A stretch of 64,000 bases of DNA from Chryseobacterium camelliae. Its GTDB lineage: Bacteria; Bacteroidota; Bacteroidia; Flavobacteriales; Weeksellaceae. Below the pieces are notes generated by a model, which did no database searches, had not been told where the DNA came from, and saw nothing but the letters and a program-made list of their open reading frames with translations. The position numbers and the translations under genes were made by a program. Position 1 is the stretch's first letter, and every line of letters begins with the position of its first letter. Positions 19,125 to 29,812 of the stretch are shown one piece after another. Location: NCBI RefSeq assembly GCF_030818575.1, contig NZ_JAUTAL010000001.1, positions 3,224,001 through 3,288,000 of the forward strand. Reading direction: 5' to 3'.

Positions 19125-19643
19125 ATGAAACTTAAAAAAGAACGCAATACTACTATGCACTTTTTTTCAATGCTTCTGCTGCTAGGGATCCATATGATCA
19201 ATGCGCAGCAGATGACTATAGCGGTTAGCGGCAATAACTGGGCTCCTGCGATACCCGCTATCACGGAAGCCGGGAATAACTATTCGGGAACTTATGAAAG
19301 TGCAGCGAACCAGATTTTATTATCGGTAAGTGTTCCTCTGCTATTGGGAAGCGGAAAAGTCTCAGTGCATTACGAAGCCAATCCCACGTGGAATAATTCA
19401 CTCATACTACGCACACGGAGAACGGGAGACGGGACAACCACTTGTGTTTTATGTACCATTTCCGGTGGAACGACATATCAGAATATTACCCTTACCAGTA
19501 CAGAATTATTCAGGGTCCAGGCAGTACTTTCATTGGCGTCTTACTCAAATATTCCTATACAGCTTGAACTGGCCGGTGTTTCTGTAACTATACCCGCTGC
19601 AACTTATCAAGGTAGGGTTGTTTTTACTATTGGTGCGCTTTGA
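19125..19643 (+). CDS. Secreted subunit-like protein 3, possible tip or adhesin component
   Basis: The 172-residue protein has an N-terminal signal (long charged start, then a hydrophobic stretch, ending INAQ at about residue 27). If translation begins at the inner ATG (residue 11, MHFFSMLLLL) the signal is more typical. The mature chain is beta-rich with a close Cys pair (TCVLC) absent from subunits 1 and 2. It ends IPIQLELAGVSVTIPAATYQGRVVFTIGAL, a terminal strand pattern usual in fimbrial subunits (Gly-Val-Val-Phe-Thr-Ile). It is more divergent than the other two, as tip proteins often are. The family is not recognised. It is the last gene of the locus, with no clear terminator after it. 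Confidence 0.66.
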   Translation: MKLKKERNTTMHFFSMLLLLGIHMINAQQMTIAVSGNNWAPAIPAITEAGNNYSGTYESAANQILLSVSVPLLLGSGKVSVHYEANPTWNNSLILRTRRTGDGTTTCVLCTISGGTTYQNITLTSTELFRVQAVLSLASYSNIPIQLELAGVSVTIPAATYQGRVVFTIGAL

Positions 19644-19713
19644 GGAGTTTTCTTTAAAGGCTTTAGGGTTGTAGTGAGATAGAGTTTGAGAGTCGGAGAG
19701 TTTTAGGGTCTTA

Positions 19714-19748
19714 GAGTAATGAGTAATAAGTAATAAGTAATGGGTAAT
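19714..19748. repeat. Five 7-bp units (GAGTAAT-type)
   Basis: The units are GAGTAAT, GAGTAAT, AAGTAAT, AAGTAAT and GGGTAAT. This is the same heptad as the perfect array at 25999. The surrounding gap (19644-20109) contains no supported gene. Confidence 0.9.
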
Positions 19749-19927
19749 TAAGTATAGTGGGTGATTGTAGGATGTAGAAGAGGATTTTACTTACATCTTT
19801 CTATTTATTATTTATCTTTCTTAAATCTTTCTCCTCAATTCAGGAAGTACAGGCATCAATATCTATTTCTCCTGGATCCGGTAACTATTATCTAACCTTC
19901 TCTTTAGATCATAGGGTAGAGTCCTGG

Positions 19928-20095
19928 TTCTTGATTCTTGTATCTTGGTTCTTGGCTCTTGATTCTTGCATTTTAAGTCTGCTGTCTGTTGTCTAGCATC
20001 TGATATCTGAAGTCTATTATCCTTCATATGCCTCTTGGCTCTTGTGTCTAATGTCTTGGCTCCTGATTCTTGTGTCTTGATTCTTTTGTCCTCCC
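19928..20095. repeat. Degenerate 7-bp-periodic repeat block (TCTTGnn/TCTGnnn type)
   Basis: About 168 bases with strong 7-base periodicity: TTCTTGA, TTCTTGT, ATCTTGG, TTCTTGG, CTCTTGA, TTCTTGC, then TCTG/TCTA variants and back to TCTTG variants. An apparent minus-strand frame across it (19863-20126) has a low-complexity Lys/Gln/Arg composition and is not a credible gene. It lies just beyond the rRNA operon terminator. Confidence 0.85.
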
Positions 20096-20109
20096 TGACT
20101 TCAGGGCAC

Positions 20110-20140
20110 AAAAAAACCTCACACATTGCTGTATGAGGTT
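20110..20140 (-). terminator. rRNA operon terminator
   Basis: On the minus strand an 11-bp stem with one mismatch (20140-20130 with 20125-20115, arm AACCTCATACA) and the loop GCAA leads into a run of seven T (20116-20110). It lies 12 bases after the 5S rRNA. Confidence 0.9.
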
Positions 20141-20151
20141 GATTAAAAAAA

Positions 20152-20260
<109 letters not shown>

Positions 20261-20271
20261 GGTCGTATATA

Positions 20272-20415
20272 GCTGTAGGCAGTAGGCTATAAGCATAAGG
20301 CTTACAGCATAAAGCATACTGCTTTTTATCGGTAAATTTCATCACAAAGGCAAAACCAGTAGCGCACTTATAAGGCTTGGCTTACAGCATAATGCTTTAA
20401 GCTTAATGCAACCTT
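20272..20415. repeat. 5S-23S spacer made of 7-bp units (GCnnnnn type)
   Basis: From 20272 the sequence splits into GCTGTAG, GCAGTAG, GCTATAA, GCATAAG, GCTTACA, GCATAAA and GCATACT. After a non-repeat patch the pattern resumes near 20380 with GCTTACA, GCATAAT, GCTTTAA, GCTTAAT. The two halves are partly complementary. No gene is present. Confidence 0.85.
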
Positions 20416-20419
20416 ATAG

Positions 20420-23172
<2,753 letters not shown>

Positions 23173-23257
23173 TATTTTTAGGTTACTCAAGCACTTATAA
23201 GTGCTCGGTTTTCTCTTTGTGATGTCTTTACCGTTAATGTCAATGATCTTTTTGCTT

Positions 23258-23285
23258 GTAATTAAGTAATCAAGTAATATGTATT
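23258..23285. repeat. Short 7-bp repeat in the tRNA-Ala/23S spacer
   Basis: Four consecutive heptads: GTAATTA, AGTAATC, AAGTAAT, ATGTATT. The rest of the 203-base spacer (23173-23375) holds no gene. Confidence 0.7.
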
Positions 23286-23375
23286 AATGACGGCTCCGTC
23301 ATTATGTAGAATACACATATCCTTTTATTACCCGCTTACATTATACTCTTGTACTCACGTACTTCGTATAATCCG

Positions 23376-23449
23376 TGGAGAATAAGGGAGTCGAACCCTT
23401 GACCTCCTGCGTGCAAGGCAGGCGCTCTAGCCAGCTGAGCTAATTCCCC
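23376..23449 (-). tRNA. tRNA-Ala (anticodon TGC)
   Basis: A 74-base cloverleaf on the minus strand. The acceptor GGGGAAT pairs with ATTCTCC (one G-T), the discriminator is A, the D arm is AGCTCAGCTGGCTAGAGC, the anticodon loop is CTTGCAC between CCTGC and GCAGG, and the T arm is GGGTTCGACTCCC. CCA is not encoded. Its position between 16S and 23S is canonical. Confidence 0.98.
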
Positions 23450-23461
23450 TCTAGTAGAAAT

Positions 23462-23546
23462 TTTAAATTCTAGATTATAAATTTTAAATCAAACTTGCGT
23501 TATATTCTAAAATCTATAATTTATAATCTATAATTCCCTATAATTA
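23462..23546. repeat. Spacer between tRNA-Ala and tRNA-Ile with 7-bp units
   Basis: Heptads ATCTATA, ATTTATA and ATCTATA (23512-23532) face partly complementary AT-rich sequence (from 23462, with TCTAGATTATAAATTTT). An imperfect hairpin between the two tRNAs is possible and could aid processing. No gene. Confidence 0.65.
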
Positions 23547-23547
23547 G

Positions 23548-23621
23548 TAGTCTCGGGCAGGCTCGAACTGCCGACCTCTACATTATCAGTGTAGCGCTCT
23601 AACCAGCTGAGCTACGAGACT
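23548..23621 (-). tRNA. tRNA-Ile (anticodon GAT)
   Basis: A 74-base cloverleaf on the minus strand. The acceptor AGTCTCG pairs with CGAGACT, the discriminator is A, the anticodon loop is CTGATAA between CTACA and TGTAG, and the T arm is CAGTTCGAGCCTG. CCA is not encoded. It follows 16S in the transcript. Confidence 0.98.
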
Positions 23622-23628
23622 CTGTTAT

Positions 23629-23796
23629 GAGTGATGATTGATCAGTAATAATTGATATTTTCATACCGCATTACCTTCTTTCATTTCTCAATCTCTTTCC
23701 CGTTACTAATTTCTAGTGGGTTTATATTTTATATAATAGGTAATTGATGGCTGATTAGTGATGTTTTCATCACTCATCGATTATCATTCATCTATT
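23629..23796. repeat. 16S-tRNA-Ile spacer with opposed 7-bp repeat arms
   Basis: GAGTGAT, GATTGAT, CAGTAAT, AATTGAT (23629-23656) are followed after about 110 bases by ATCACTC, ATCGATT, ATCATTC, ATCTATT (23769-23796). The second set is the complement type of the first, so the arms can pair imperfectly. No gene is present up to the 16S end at 23895. Confidence 0.82.
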
Positions 23797-23894
23797 ATAT
23801 ATAGCAACCAATAAAAAAACTAAAGCTTGAACTTTAAGTAAGTTCTTGTGTCATTAAGACACTAATTTTGTTTATCGTCCCGAAAGACGCTCTA

Positions 23895-25411
<1,517 letters not shown>

Positions 25412-25557
25412 ATGTTTGTCTTGACTCACTCAAAGTTTTTTAACGCTTTAGTTTTTTCCTTACTTGGTTGTTATATTGTATGTCAATGATCTTCATTTCT
25501 TCCGCTTTATACAAAACTACTTCTTTCTGTCAGTGTTTCATTCCGTATTTGCGAGTG

Positions 25558-25588
25558 CAAAAGTAAAACTTTATTTTTTAATGACCAA
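25558..25588 (-). promoter_or_regulatory. rRNA promoter, proximal
   Basis: On the minus strand TTG (25588-25586, within ATTTGGTC) and TACTTTTG (25565-25558) are separated by 20 bases, matching the flavobacterial -33 TTG and -7 TAnnTTTG elements. It lies about 147 bases before 16S. Confidence 0.75.
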
Positions 25589-25683
25589 ATGTTTTGAAAG
25601 AAATTTTAAAGTTTTTTTCTTAACCTTAACCCTCTCTTAACTCTCTATCAACCTACTCCTGCGCTCCCCGCAATTGGGGACTG

Positions 25684-25713
25684 CAAAGATACAAAACTTT
25701 TTATTCCTCACAA
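25684..25713 (-). promoter_or_regulatory. rRNA promoter, middle
   Basis: TTG (25713-25711) and TATCTTTG (25691-25684) on the minus strand are spaced by 19 bases. The downstream bases CAGTCCCCAATT are GC-richer than the surroundings, as in many rRNA discriminators. Confidence 0.78.
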
Positions 25714-25842
25714 CTTTTTTCTGAAAAAGTTTTTAAAGTATAATCCGTTATACATGTACCTCTTTAAAGTAGTTCTAATAAAATAATACCGCTTATCTAA
25801 AAGCTCTTCTGCGCTACTGATCTACTCTCGTTTTCAGTGGGG

Positions 25843-25875
25843 CAAAGATAGAAACTACCAACCACATCTTCCAAA
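25843..25875 (-). promoter_or_regulatory. rRNA promoter, distal
   Basis: TTTG (25875-25872) and TATCTTTG (25850-25843) on the minus strand are spaced by 21 bases. The -7 element is identical to that of the middle promoter, and both are followed by a GC-richer stretch (CCCCACTG here). Confidence 0.7.
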
Positions 25876-25998
25876 TTTATTTAACATAAAGTTCATATTT
25901 ATTTTACACTGTGGGAAAATAGAGCCCATAGAACACTGGAATACCATTACTTACAAAGAATAACATACTTATCCACATTGAGGCACTACACAGATGAT

Positions 25999-26096
25999 GA
26001 GTAATGAGTAATGAGTAATGAGTAATGAGTAATGAGTAATGAGTAATGAGTAATGAAAGATAAGTGATAAGCGATGAGTGATGATTGATGAGTAAT
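25999..26096. repeat. Tandem heptanucleotide array: GAGTAAT x8 grading into six diverged units
   Basis: Bases 25999-26054 are eight perfect copies of GAGTAAT. The register continues with GAAAGAT, AAGTGAT, AAGCGAT, GAGTGAT, GATTGAT and GAGTAAT to 26096, 14 units in all. It lies upstream of the rRNA promoters. Confidence 0.97.
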
Positions 26097-26197
26097 TCTT
26101 TGTTTATATATTCTTAACTAAAGAAGAGGATTGTAAGCCGGGCATCAGATGCAAGATATCATATATTGAGCATAAAGTACCTGGAAAATAGTTATAA

Positions 26198-26260
26198 CAT
26201 AATTCATAATTCATAATTCATAATTCATAATTCATAATTCATAATTCATAATTCATAATT
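26198..26260. repeat. Tandem heptanucleotide array: CATAATT x9
   Basis: Nine perfect copies of CATAATT in 63 bases, followed by diverged copies (CATAACT, TATAACT). It has the same unit length as the neighbouring GAGTAAT array but a different sequence. Confidence 0.97.
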
Positions 26261-26334
26261 CATAACTTATAACTAACTATTTACTACTCATTTTGCTTAC
26301 ATCCCTCCAACTCTCCAACCCTCCCCTCTTCCCT

Positions 26335-26418
26335 AGCCCCGATTGCAGCGGATACCCCGCAGCTGCCGCCGGAAAAAGCATAGGCGCGAGGAGTATGAGC
26401 GGAAAGCGGGAAAAAGCT
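26335..26418 (+). ncRNA. Candidate structured RNA element (conserved-looking intergenic motif)
   Basis: An 84-base GC-rich island in AT-rich intergenic DNA reads AGCCCCGATTGCAGCGG at its start and GCGGAAAGCGGGAAAAAGCT at its end. AGC (26335-26337) can pair with GCT (26416-26418), CCCG (26338-26341) with CGGG (26407-26410), and ATACC-type bases near 26352 with GGAGTAT near 26390, enclosing a variable stem. I recall similar GATTG...GCGGAAAGCGGGA elements recurring in flavobacterial intergenic regions and possibly matching an Rfam motif such as Flavo-1, but cannot confirm it. The strand is inferred. A minus-strand frame here (26284-26535) is not credible as a protein. Confidence 0.42.
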
Positions 26419-26492
26419 CCAAATAAAAAATGCTAATACAATGAAATGCGATCTCAATGTATCTTCAAGGACTATCCGGAATACTGCCTTAT

Positions 26493-26527
26493 AAAAAAGC
26501 CTGCCTTGGTTATTGCAAGACAGGCTT
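26493..26527 (-). terminator. Terminator of the thioesterase-rfbD-secreted protein operon
   Basis: On the minus strand a 12-bp stem with one mismatch (26527-26516 with 26508-26497, arm AAGCCTGTCTTG) is followed by T6 (26498-26493). It lies 52 bases after the stop at 26580. Confidence 0.88.
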
Positions 26528-26579
26528 ATATTCAATTAAGCACTATTCATTATATTGATGGGCTTATCTAAATGATAAA

Positions 26580-27263
26580 TCAATCTAATTTTATCTGATC
26601 GTAGATGACACTTAAAAACTCCGCAAAGGATTGTTCAAGTCCTATGATGTCTCCGGATTTCAGATTTAATCCGCCGATTCCCGAATTATCAGCTTTAATC
26701 TTCGCAGATGAAACCTGGAAATACATGTTCTGATCTCCGGATTTAGGCTGTACTTTTATAGATGAGCCCAAGAGTTTCTTAGTAGAGATTGCATATACCT
26801 GATTGGGAACGACCTGAAGTTTAAGATATGACCGAGGTGCTATTATATAATCTTTACCATTTACCGCTATCTTCTGATCTTTATCCGAAGATGCAAATAG
26901 ATACAGATTGCCGGCCTGATCCGATATTTTTTCTTTTGGAACGTAATACAGTGCCAGCCTATAATTTGATGGATTAAAGGCTTCCGGTTTACCTTCTACG
27001 TTTTCAAAAGGTTTCCATGCAAAAGCATTAGCTCCGATCTCTTTGGCCTTTTTATAAATCATGGAAAAAACAGCAGCATCATCCTTAGAATATCCCTGCA
27101 CTTCTATTTCCCCTAAATATTCGGCATCTGGTGAACCATTGTTTAAAGTATAGAAAAATTTATCTGTGTTGTCGTTGGTCTTTTCAACTTTCGTCAGATA
27201 GACTTTCTGTGCGGATACAATCTGGATACAGAAAAATAGGGCTATAAATACGGATTTTCTCAT
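26580..27263 (-). CDS. Secreted protein of unknown function
   Basis: The chosen start is the ATG at 27263, which overlaps the rfbD stop (ATGA) and gives a proper signal peptide MRKSVFIALFFCIQIVSAQ. A longer frame upstream is only rfbD antisense-frame sequence. The mature protein (about 208 residues) has an N-terminal half with VYLTKVEKTNDNTDKFFYTLNNG, a mid segment resembling surface-exposed beta strands (YRLALYYVPKEK), and a C-terminal half with IAPRSYLKLQV and IGLEQSFAEFLS. There is no lipobox and no known catalytic motif. It is translationally coupled to rfbD, but no functional link is evident. Confidence 0.8.
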   Translation of the reverse strand: MRKSVFIALFFCIQIVSAQKVYLTKVEKTNDNTDKFFYTLNNGSPDAEYLGEIEVQGYSKDDAAVFSMIYKKAKEIGANAFAWKPFENVEGKPEAFNPSNYRLALYYVPKEKISDQAGNLYLFASSDKDQKIAVNGKDYIIAPRSYLKLQVVPNQVYAISTKKLLGSSIKVQPKSGDQNMYFQVSSAKIKADNSGIGGLNLKSGDIIGLEQSFAEFLSVIYDQIKLD

Positions 27264-28135
27264 GATACGGACTGGCTTTCGGTTAAGATTCTTACACAGT
27301 CCTCGAGACTGTTCTCCCAATACTTAGGTTCAATGGCATACACCTCTTCAATTTTATCCAGGCACATGGTACTTCTAGCAGGCCTTTTTGCAGGAGTGGG
27401 ATACTGATCTGTAGTCAGCGGATTCAATTTAACTGATGAATCAGAAAACTCGGCAATCTTACCGGCAAAATCAAACCAGGTTGTTTCCGGATAATTTGAA
27501 AAGTGAAAAATACCGAATATTTTACGAGGGTTTTCGATAATCTTCATAATGGCTTCTGCCAGGTCATTGGCATTTGTAGGCTGCCCGAACTGATCGGCAA
27601 CTACTCCCAACTCTTCTTTCTGGCCAAAGAGATTCAGCATGGTTTTCACAAAGTTTTTATTGAATTCTGAGTACAGCCACGAAGTACGGATAATAATGGT
27701 TTGAGGATTATTTTCCAATGCAAGCTCTTCTCCTTCTCTTTTTGATGCACCATATACACCCGTGGGATTTGTAAAATCATCCTCCGAGTAGCACAGGTTG
27801 GTCTCTCCACCAAATACGTAATCTGTAGACACATGAATCAACACCGTTTTATTTTCTGCACATGCCTGTGCCAGGGAAGCTACGCCGTACGCGTTTACAG
27901 CAAAAGCTTTTTCGCTTTCTTTTTCAGCCAGGTCTACCGCTGTATAAGCTGAAGCATTAATACAGTAATGCGGTTTCTGATTGTAAAAGAAGTCACTGAT
28001 CTGGTCTTCATCAGTAATATCTAATGTCTGGGAGTCTGTAAAAATAAATTCGTATTTACTTTCAAAGTCAGGTGCAATTTTCTGTATGCAATTTCCTAAT
28101 TGGCCGTTCCCTCCTATAACTGCTATCTTCTTCAT
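27260..28135 (-). CDS. rfbD: dTDP-4-dehydrorhamnose reductase
   Basis: The 291-residue cytosolic NAD(P)-dependent reductase catalyses the last step of dTDP-L-rhamnose synthesis. It has the extended-SDR glycine motif GGNGQLG (8-14), DITD near 40, NASAYTAVD near 60, HVSTDYVFGG near 103, and the YGASKREGE Tyr-Lys pair near 128-132. The length is normal for RmlD. It overlaps the upstream thioesterase and downstream secreted-protein genes by 4 bases each. Other rml genes are not in the window. Rhamnose would feed the polysaccharide genes at 34-52 kb. Confidence 0.93.
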   Translation of the reverse strand: MKKIAVIGGNGQLGNCIQKIAPDFESKYEFIFTDSQTLDITDEDQISDFFYNQKPHYCINASAYTAVDLAEKESEKAFAVNAYGVASLAQACAENKTVLIHVSTDYVFGGETNLCYSEDDFTNPTGVYGASKREGEELALENNPQTIIIRTSWLYSEFNKNFVKTMLNLFGQKEELGVVADQFGQPTNANDLAEAIMKIIENPRKIFGIFHFSNYPETTWFDFAGKIAEFSDSSVKLNPLTTDQYPTPAKRPARSTMCLDKIEEVYAIEPKYWENSLEDCVRILTESQSVS

Positions 28136-28617
28136 GAATTTTTCGCGTTTTGTGATCTTAAAAATTTTACTCTTGACTGAAAGTCTTTCTGGTCTAAATC
28201 TACATAGAATTTATGGAATGTGTCTTTTATTTCTTGAGGATAAACTTCAGACCGCCTATTTTTGACATTAAAATAGATGACCGTTACCCACAGAACAGCA
28301 TGAATGGTTTTTTCATCCAGGCTTTTCATCAGAATTTCCACCTTGGCCGTCCTGTCCTGAATTTCTATTGTTTTACTGCTGATGACCACCTGTGTATTAT
28401 AGCGCACTTCTTTCAGGTAAGCAATTTCATTCTGTATGGCAATCCAGGTACATCCTGTCTTCTTGGTATATTCTTCATAGGTAAAGCCGTAAAATGTTTC
28501 GACATGATCTTCCCGGGCATTGAACATATAGTCCAGGTATTTTACATTATTCAAATGTCCTATCGGATCACAGTCACTGAACCTGACTTTTACGGTAGTT
28601 GATACTTCTTTTTCCAT
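28132..28617 (-). CDS. Acyl-CoA thioesterase, hotdog (4HBT) family
   Basis: The 161-residue protein shows the 4-hydroxybenzoyl-CoA thioesterase/YbgC fold: VRFSDCDPIGHLNNVKYLDYM near residues 10-30 carries the catalytic-type Asp and the HLNN turn. The strands VVISSKTIEIQDRTAKVEI and AVLWVTVIYFN follow. Hotdog thioesterases hydrolyse acyl-CoA or acyl-ACP thioesters in the cytosol; the chain length is unknown. It is first in a three-gene operon with 4-base ATGA overlaps. Confidence 0.88.
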   Translation of the reverse strand: MEKEVSTTVKVRFSDCDPIGHLNNVKYLDYMFNAREDHVETFYGFTYEEYTKKTGCTWIAIQNEIAYLKEVRYNTQVVISSKTIEIQDRTAKVEILMKSLDEKTIHAVLWVTVIYFNVKNRRSEVYPQEIKDTFHKFYVDLDQKDFQSRVKFLRSQNAKNS

Positions 28618-28625
28618 GTGGCAAA

Positions 28626-28659
28626 ATTAAAAAAACCACCTCTAATAAAGAGATGGTTT
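28626..28659 (-). terminator. Terminator after the ompH pair
   Basis: On the minus strand an 11-bp stem with one mismatch (28659-28649 with 28643-28633, arm AAACCATCTCT) and a 5-base loop are followed by a T-rich tail. It lies 29 bases after the ompH stop and closes the porG-uppS-bamA-ompH-ompH unit. Confidence 0.85.
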
Positions 28660-28687
28660 GCTTTATAATGTTTGTTAATTTCCGTAA

Positions 28688-29191
28688 TTACTGAATTCCT
28701 AATTCTTTTTTTACAGCTGCAGTAGCATCCGGACCGTTTTTATAAACGAAAGCCGATGAATTAGCATCCATGATATAATCATAACCGCTTGCTTTAGCTA
28801 CTTTGCTTACTGCATCGTTCAGCTTCTTTTCAATCGGTTCATAAGCTGCATCTTGCTTAGCTACAAAATCTTTCTGTGCTTTGTCATTCATCTGCTGGAT
28901 TTCTTCACCCAGTTTTTTCATTTCAGCTTCTCTGGCAGCATTTTCTTCAGCTGTTTTTTTAGGTGCTTCTGTCTGGTATTGCTGAAATTTAGTTTGAGCA
29001 GCATCTGCTTTTTTCTTGATCTCTGCCTGCTTGGCATCCAGGAAGGTCTTTAAATCGGCATCCGCTTTTTTCTTTTCAGGCATTACATTAAGAACACCTA
29101 TAACGTCTAAAGTAGCAATTTTTTGAGCTTTTGCCATACCTACCGATACAACCATCATTACTGCTGCAAATAATACACTTAATTTTTTCAT
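28688..29191 (-). CDS. OmpH/Skp-family periplasmic chaperone (second copy)
   Basis: The 167-residue protein has a signal peptide (1-22, ending AKAQ), the conserved IATLDVIGVLNVMPE opening, a long Lys/Ala/Glu-rich coiled coil (about 45-125, the Skp tentacle helices) and a closing strand segment YDYIMDANSSAFVY with VKKELGIQ. Skp proteins form trimers that hold unfolded outer-membrane proteins. It follows a first ompH gene and bamA in the same direction. The 67-base gap from the first copy leaves room for a separate promoter, but none matches well. Confidence 0.93.
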   Translation of the reverse strand: MKKLSVLFAAVMMVVSVGMAKAQKIATLDVIGVLNVMPEKKKADADLKTFLDAKQAEIKKKADAAQTKFQQYQTEAPKKTAEENAAREAEMKKLGEEIQQMNDKAQKDFVAKQDAAYEPIEKKLNDAVSKVAKASGYDYIMDANSSAFVYKNGPDATAAVKKELGIQ

Positions 29192-29258
29192 AATTGGTAA
29201 AATAAATAATTTAATTTGTTTTTAGATTTAAAAATAAGATAAAAGTTAATTACAACTT

Positions 29259-29807
29259 TTATTTTTTGCTATTAGTTTTTTCTTTTTTTTCTGTTCCCTT
29301 TAAAAGAATGTCCAGAACTTTGTCTGTATAATCAAATCTTTTCTGAAGAAAAATAACATTCACATTATTACTTTTATCCAGGACAATTCCCAAACCATTC
29401 TTTTCAGACATGGTCTTGATGGCATTCCAGATCTGGTCCTGAAAAGGCTGAACCAGGTTGGTCCTAAGCTTGGTAATTTCTCCGGTTGCTCCGAAACGAA
29501 GGCTGGTTGTCGTCTTGATATTCTTTTCAAGATCCATCACTTCTTTTTCTCTCAGCTTAAGCTGATCCCCTACCAACAATACTTTTTCATTTTCAAAAGC
29601 AGACCTCTTCTTTTCGTACTCAGACTGTAAGCTCTGAAGTTCATTCTGCCAGGTATCGATCTGTGCATTGAGCCTTGCTTCCGCTTCCTTATACTGAGGC
29701 ATCATGCCCAAGATGTATTCGGTATCCACAACACCTATTTTCTGGGCATTGCTGACTCCGAAGAACAGGAGTAAAACACATGTGAAAAGTATTCTAAGGT
29801 TTCTCAT
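29259..29807 (-). CDS. OmpH/Skp-family periplasmic chaperone (first copy)
   Basis: The start is placed at the ATG at 29807, 5 bases after the bamA stop, giving the signal MRNLRILFTCVLLLFFGVSNAQ. The upstream ATG at 29849 lies inside bamA. About 182 residues: KIGVVDTEYILGMMPQYKEAE opening, coiled-coil arms (about 50-130), FGATGEITKLRTNLVQPFQDQIW, then VLDKSNNVNVIF. A C-terminal Lys/Glu-rich tail is extra compared with the second copy. It partners BamA in barrel assembly. Confidence 0.93.
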   Translation of the reverse strand: MRNLRILFTCVLLLFFGVSNAQKIGVVDTEYILGMMPQYKEAEARLNAQIDTWQNELQSLQSEYEKKRSAFENEKVLLVGDQLKLREKEVMDLEKNIKTTTSLRFGATGEITKLRTNLVQPFQDQIWNAIKTMSEKNGLGIVLDKSNNVNVIFLQKRFDYTDKVLDILLKGTEKKEKTNSKK

Positions 29808-29812
29808 ATCTG

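Noticed and set aside
19863..20126. Minus-strand 87-residue open frame across the TCTTG repeat block
   Set aside because: Composition is low-complexity (K, Q, R, T, D) forced by 7-base periodicity, with no conserved motif and no plausible start context. It is a by-product of the repeat.
25999..26260. Tandem arrays considered as a CRISPR
   Set aside because: Units are 7 bases without spacers, far from 24-37-base repeats with unique spacers, and no cas genes are nearby.
26284..26535. Minus-strand 83-residue open frame
   Set aside because: It runs through the structured-RNA candidate and the rfbD-operon terminator; no family resemblance and poor start context.
28622..28629. TAATTTTG on the minus strand as promoter of the thioesterase gene
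   Set aside because: It lies 5 bases before the ATG with no -33 TTG, so a start would fall at or inside the first codon; a leaderless message is possible but unsupported.
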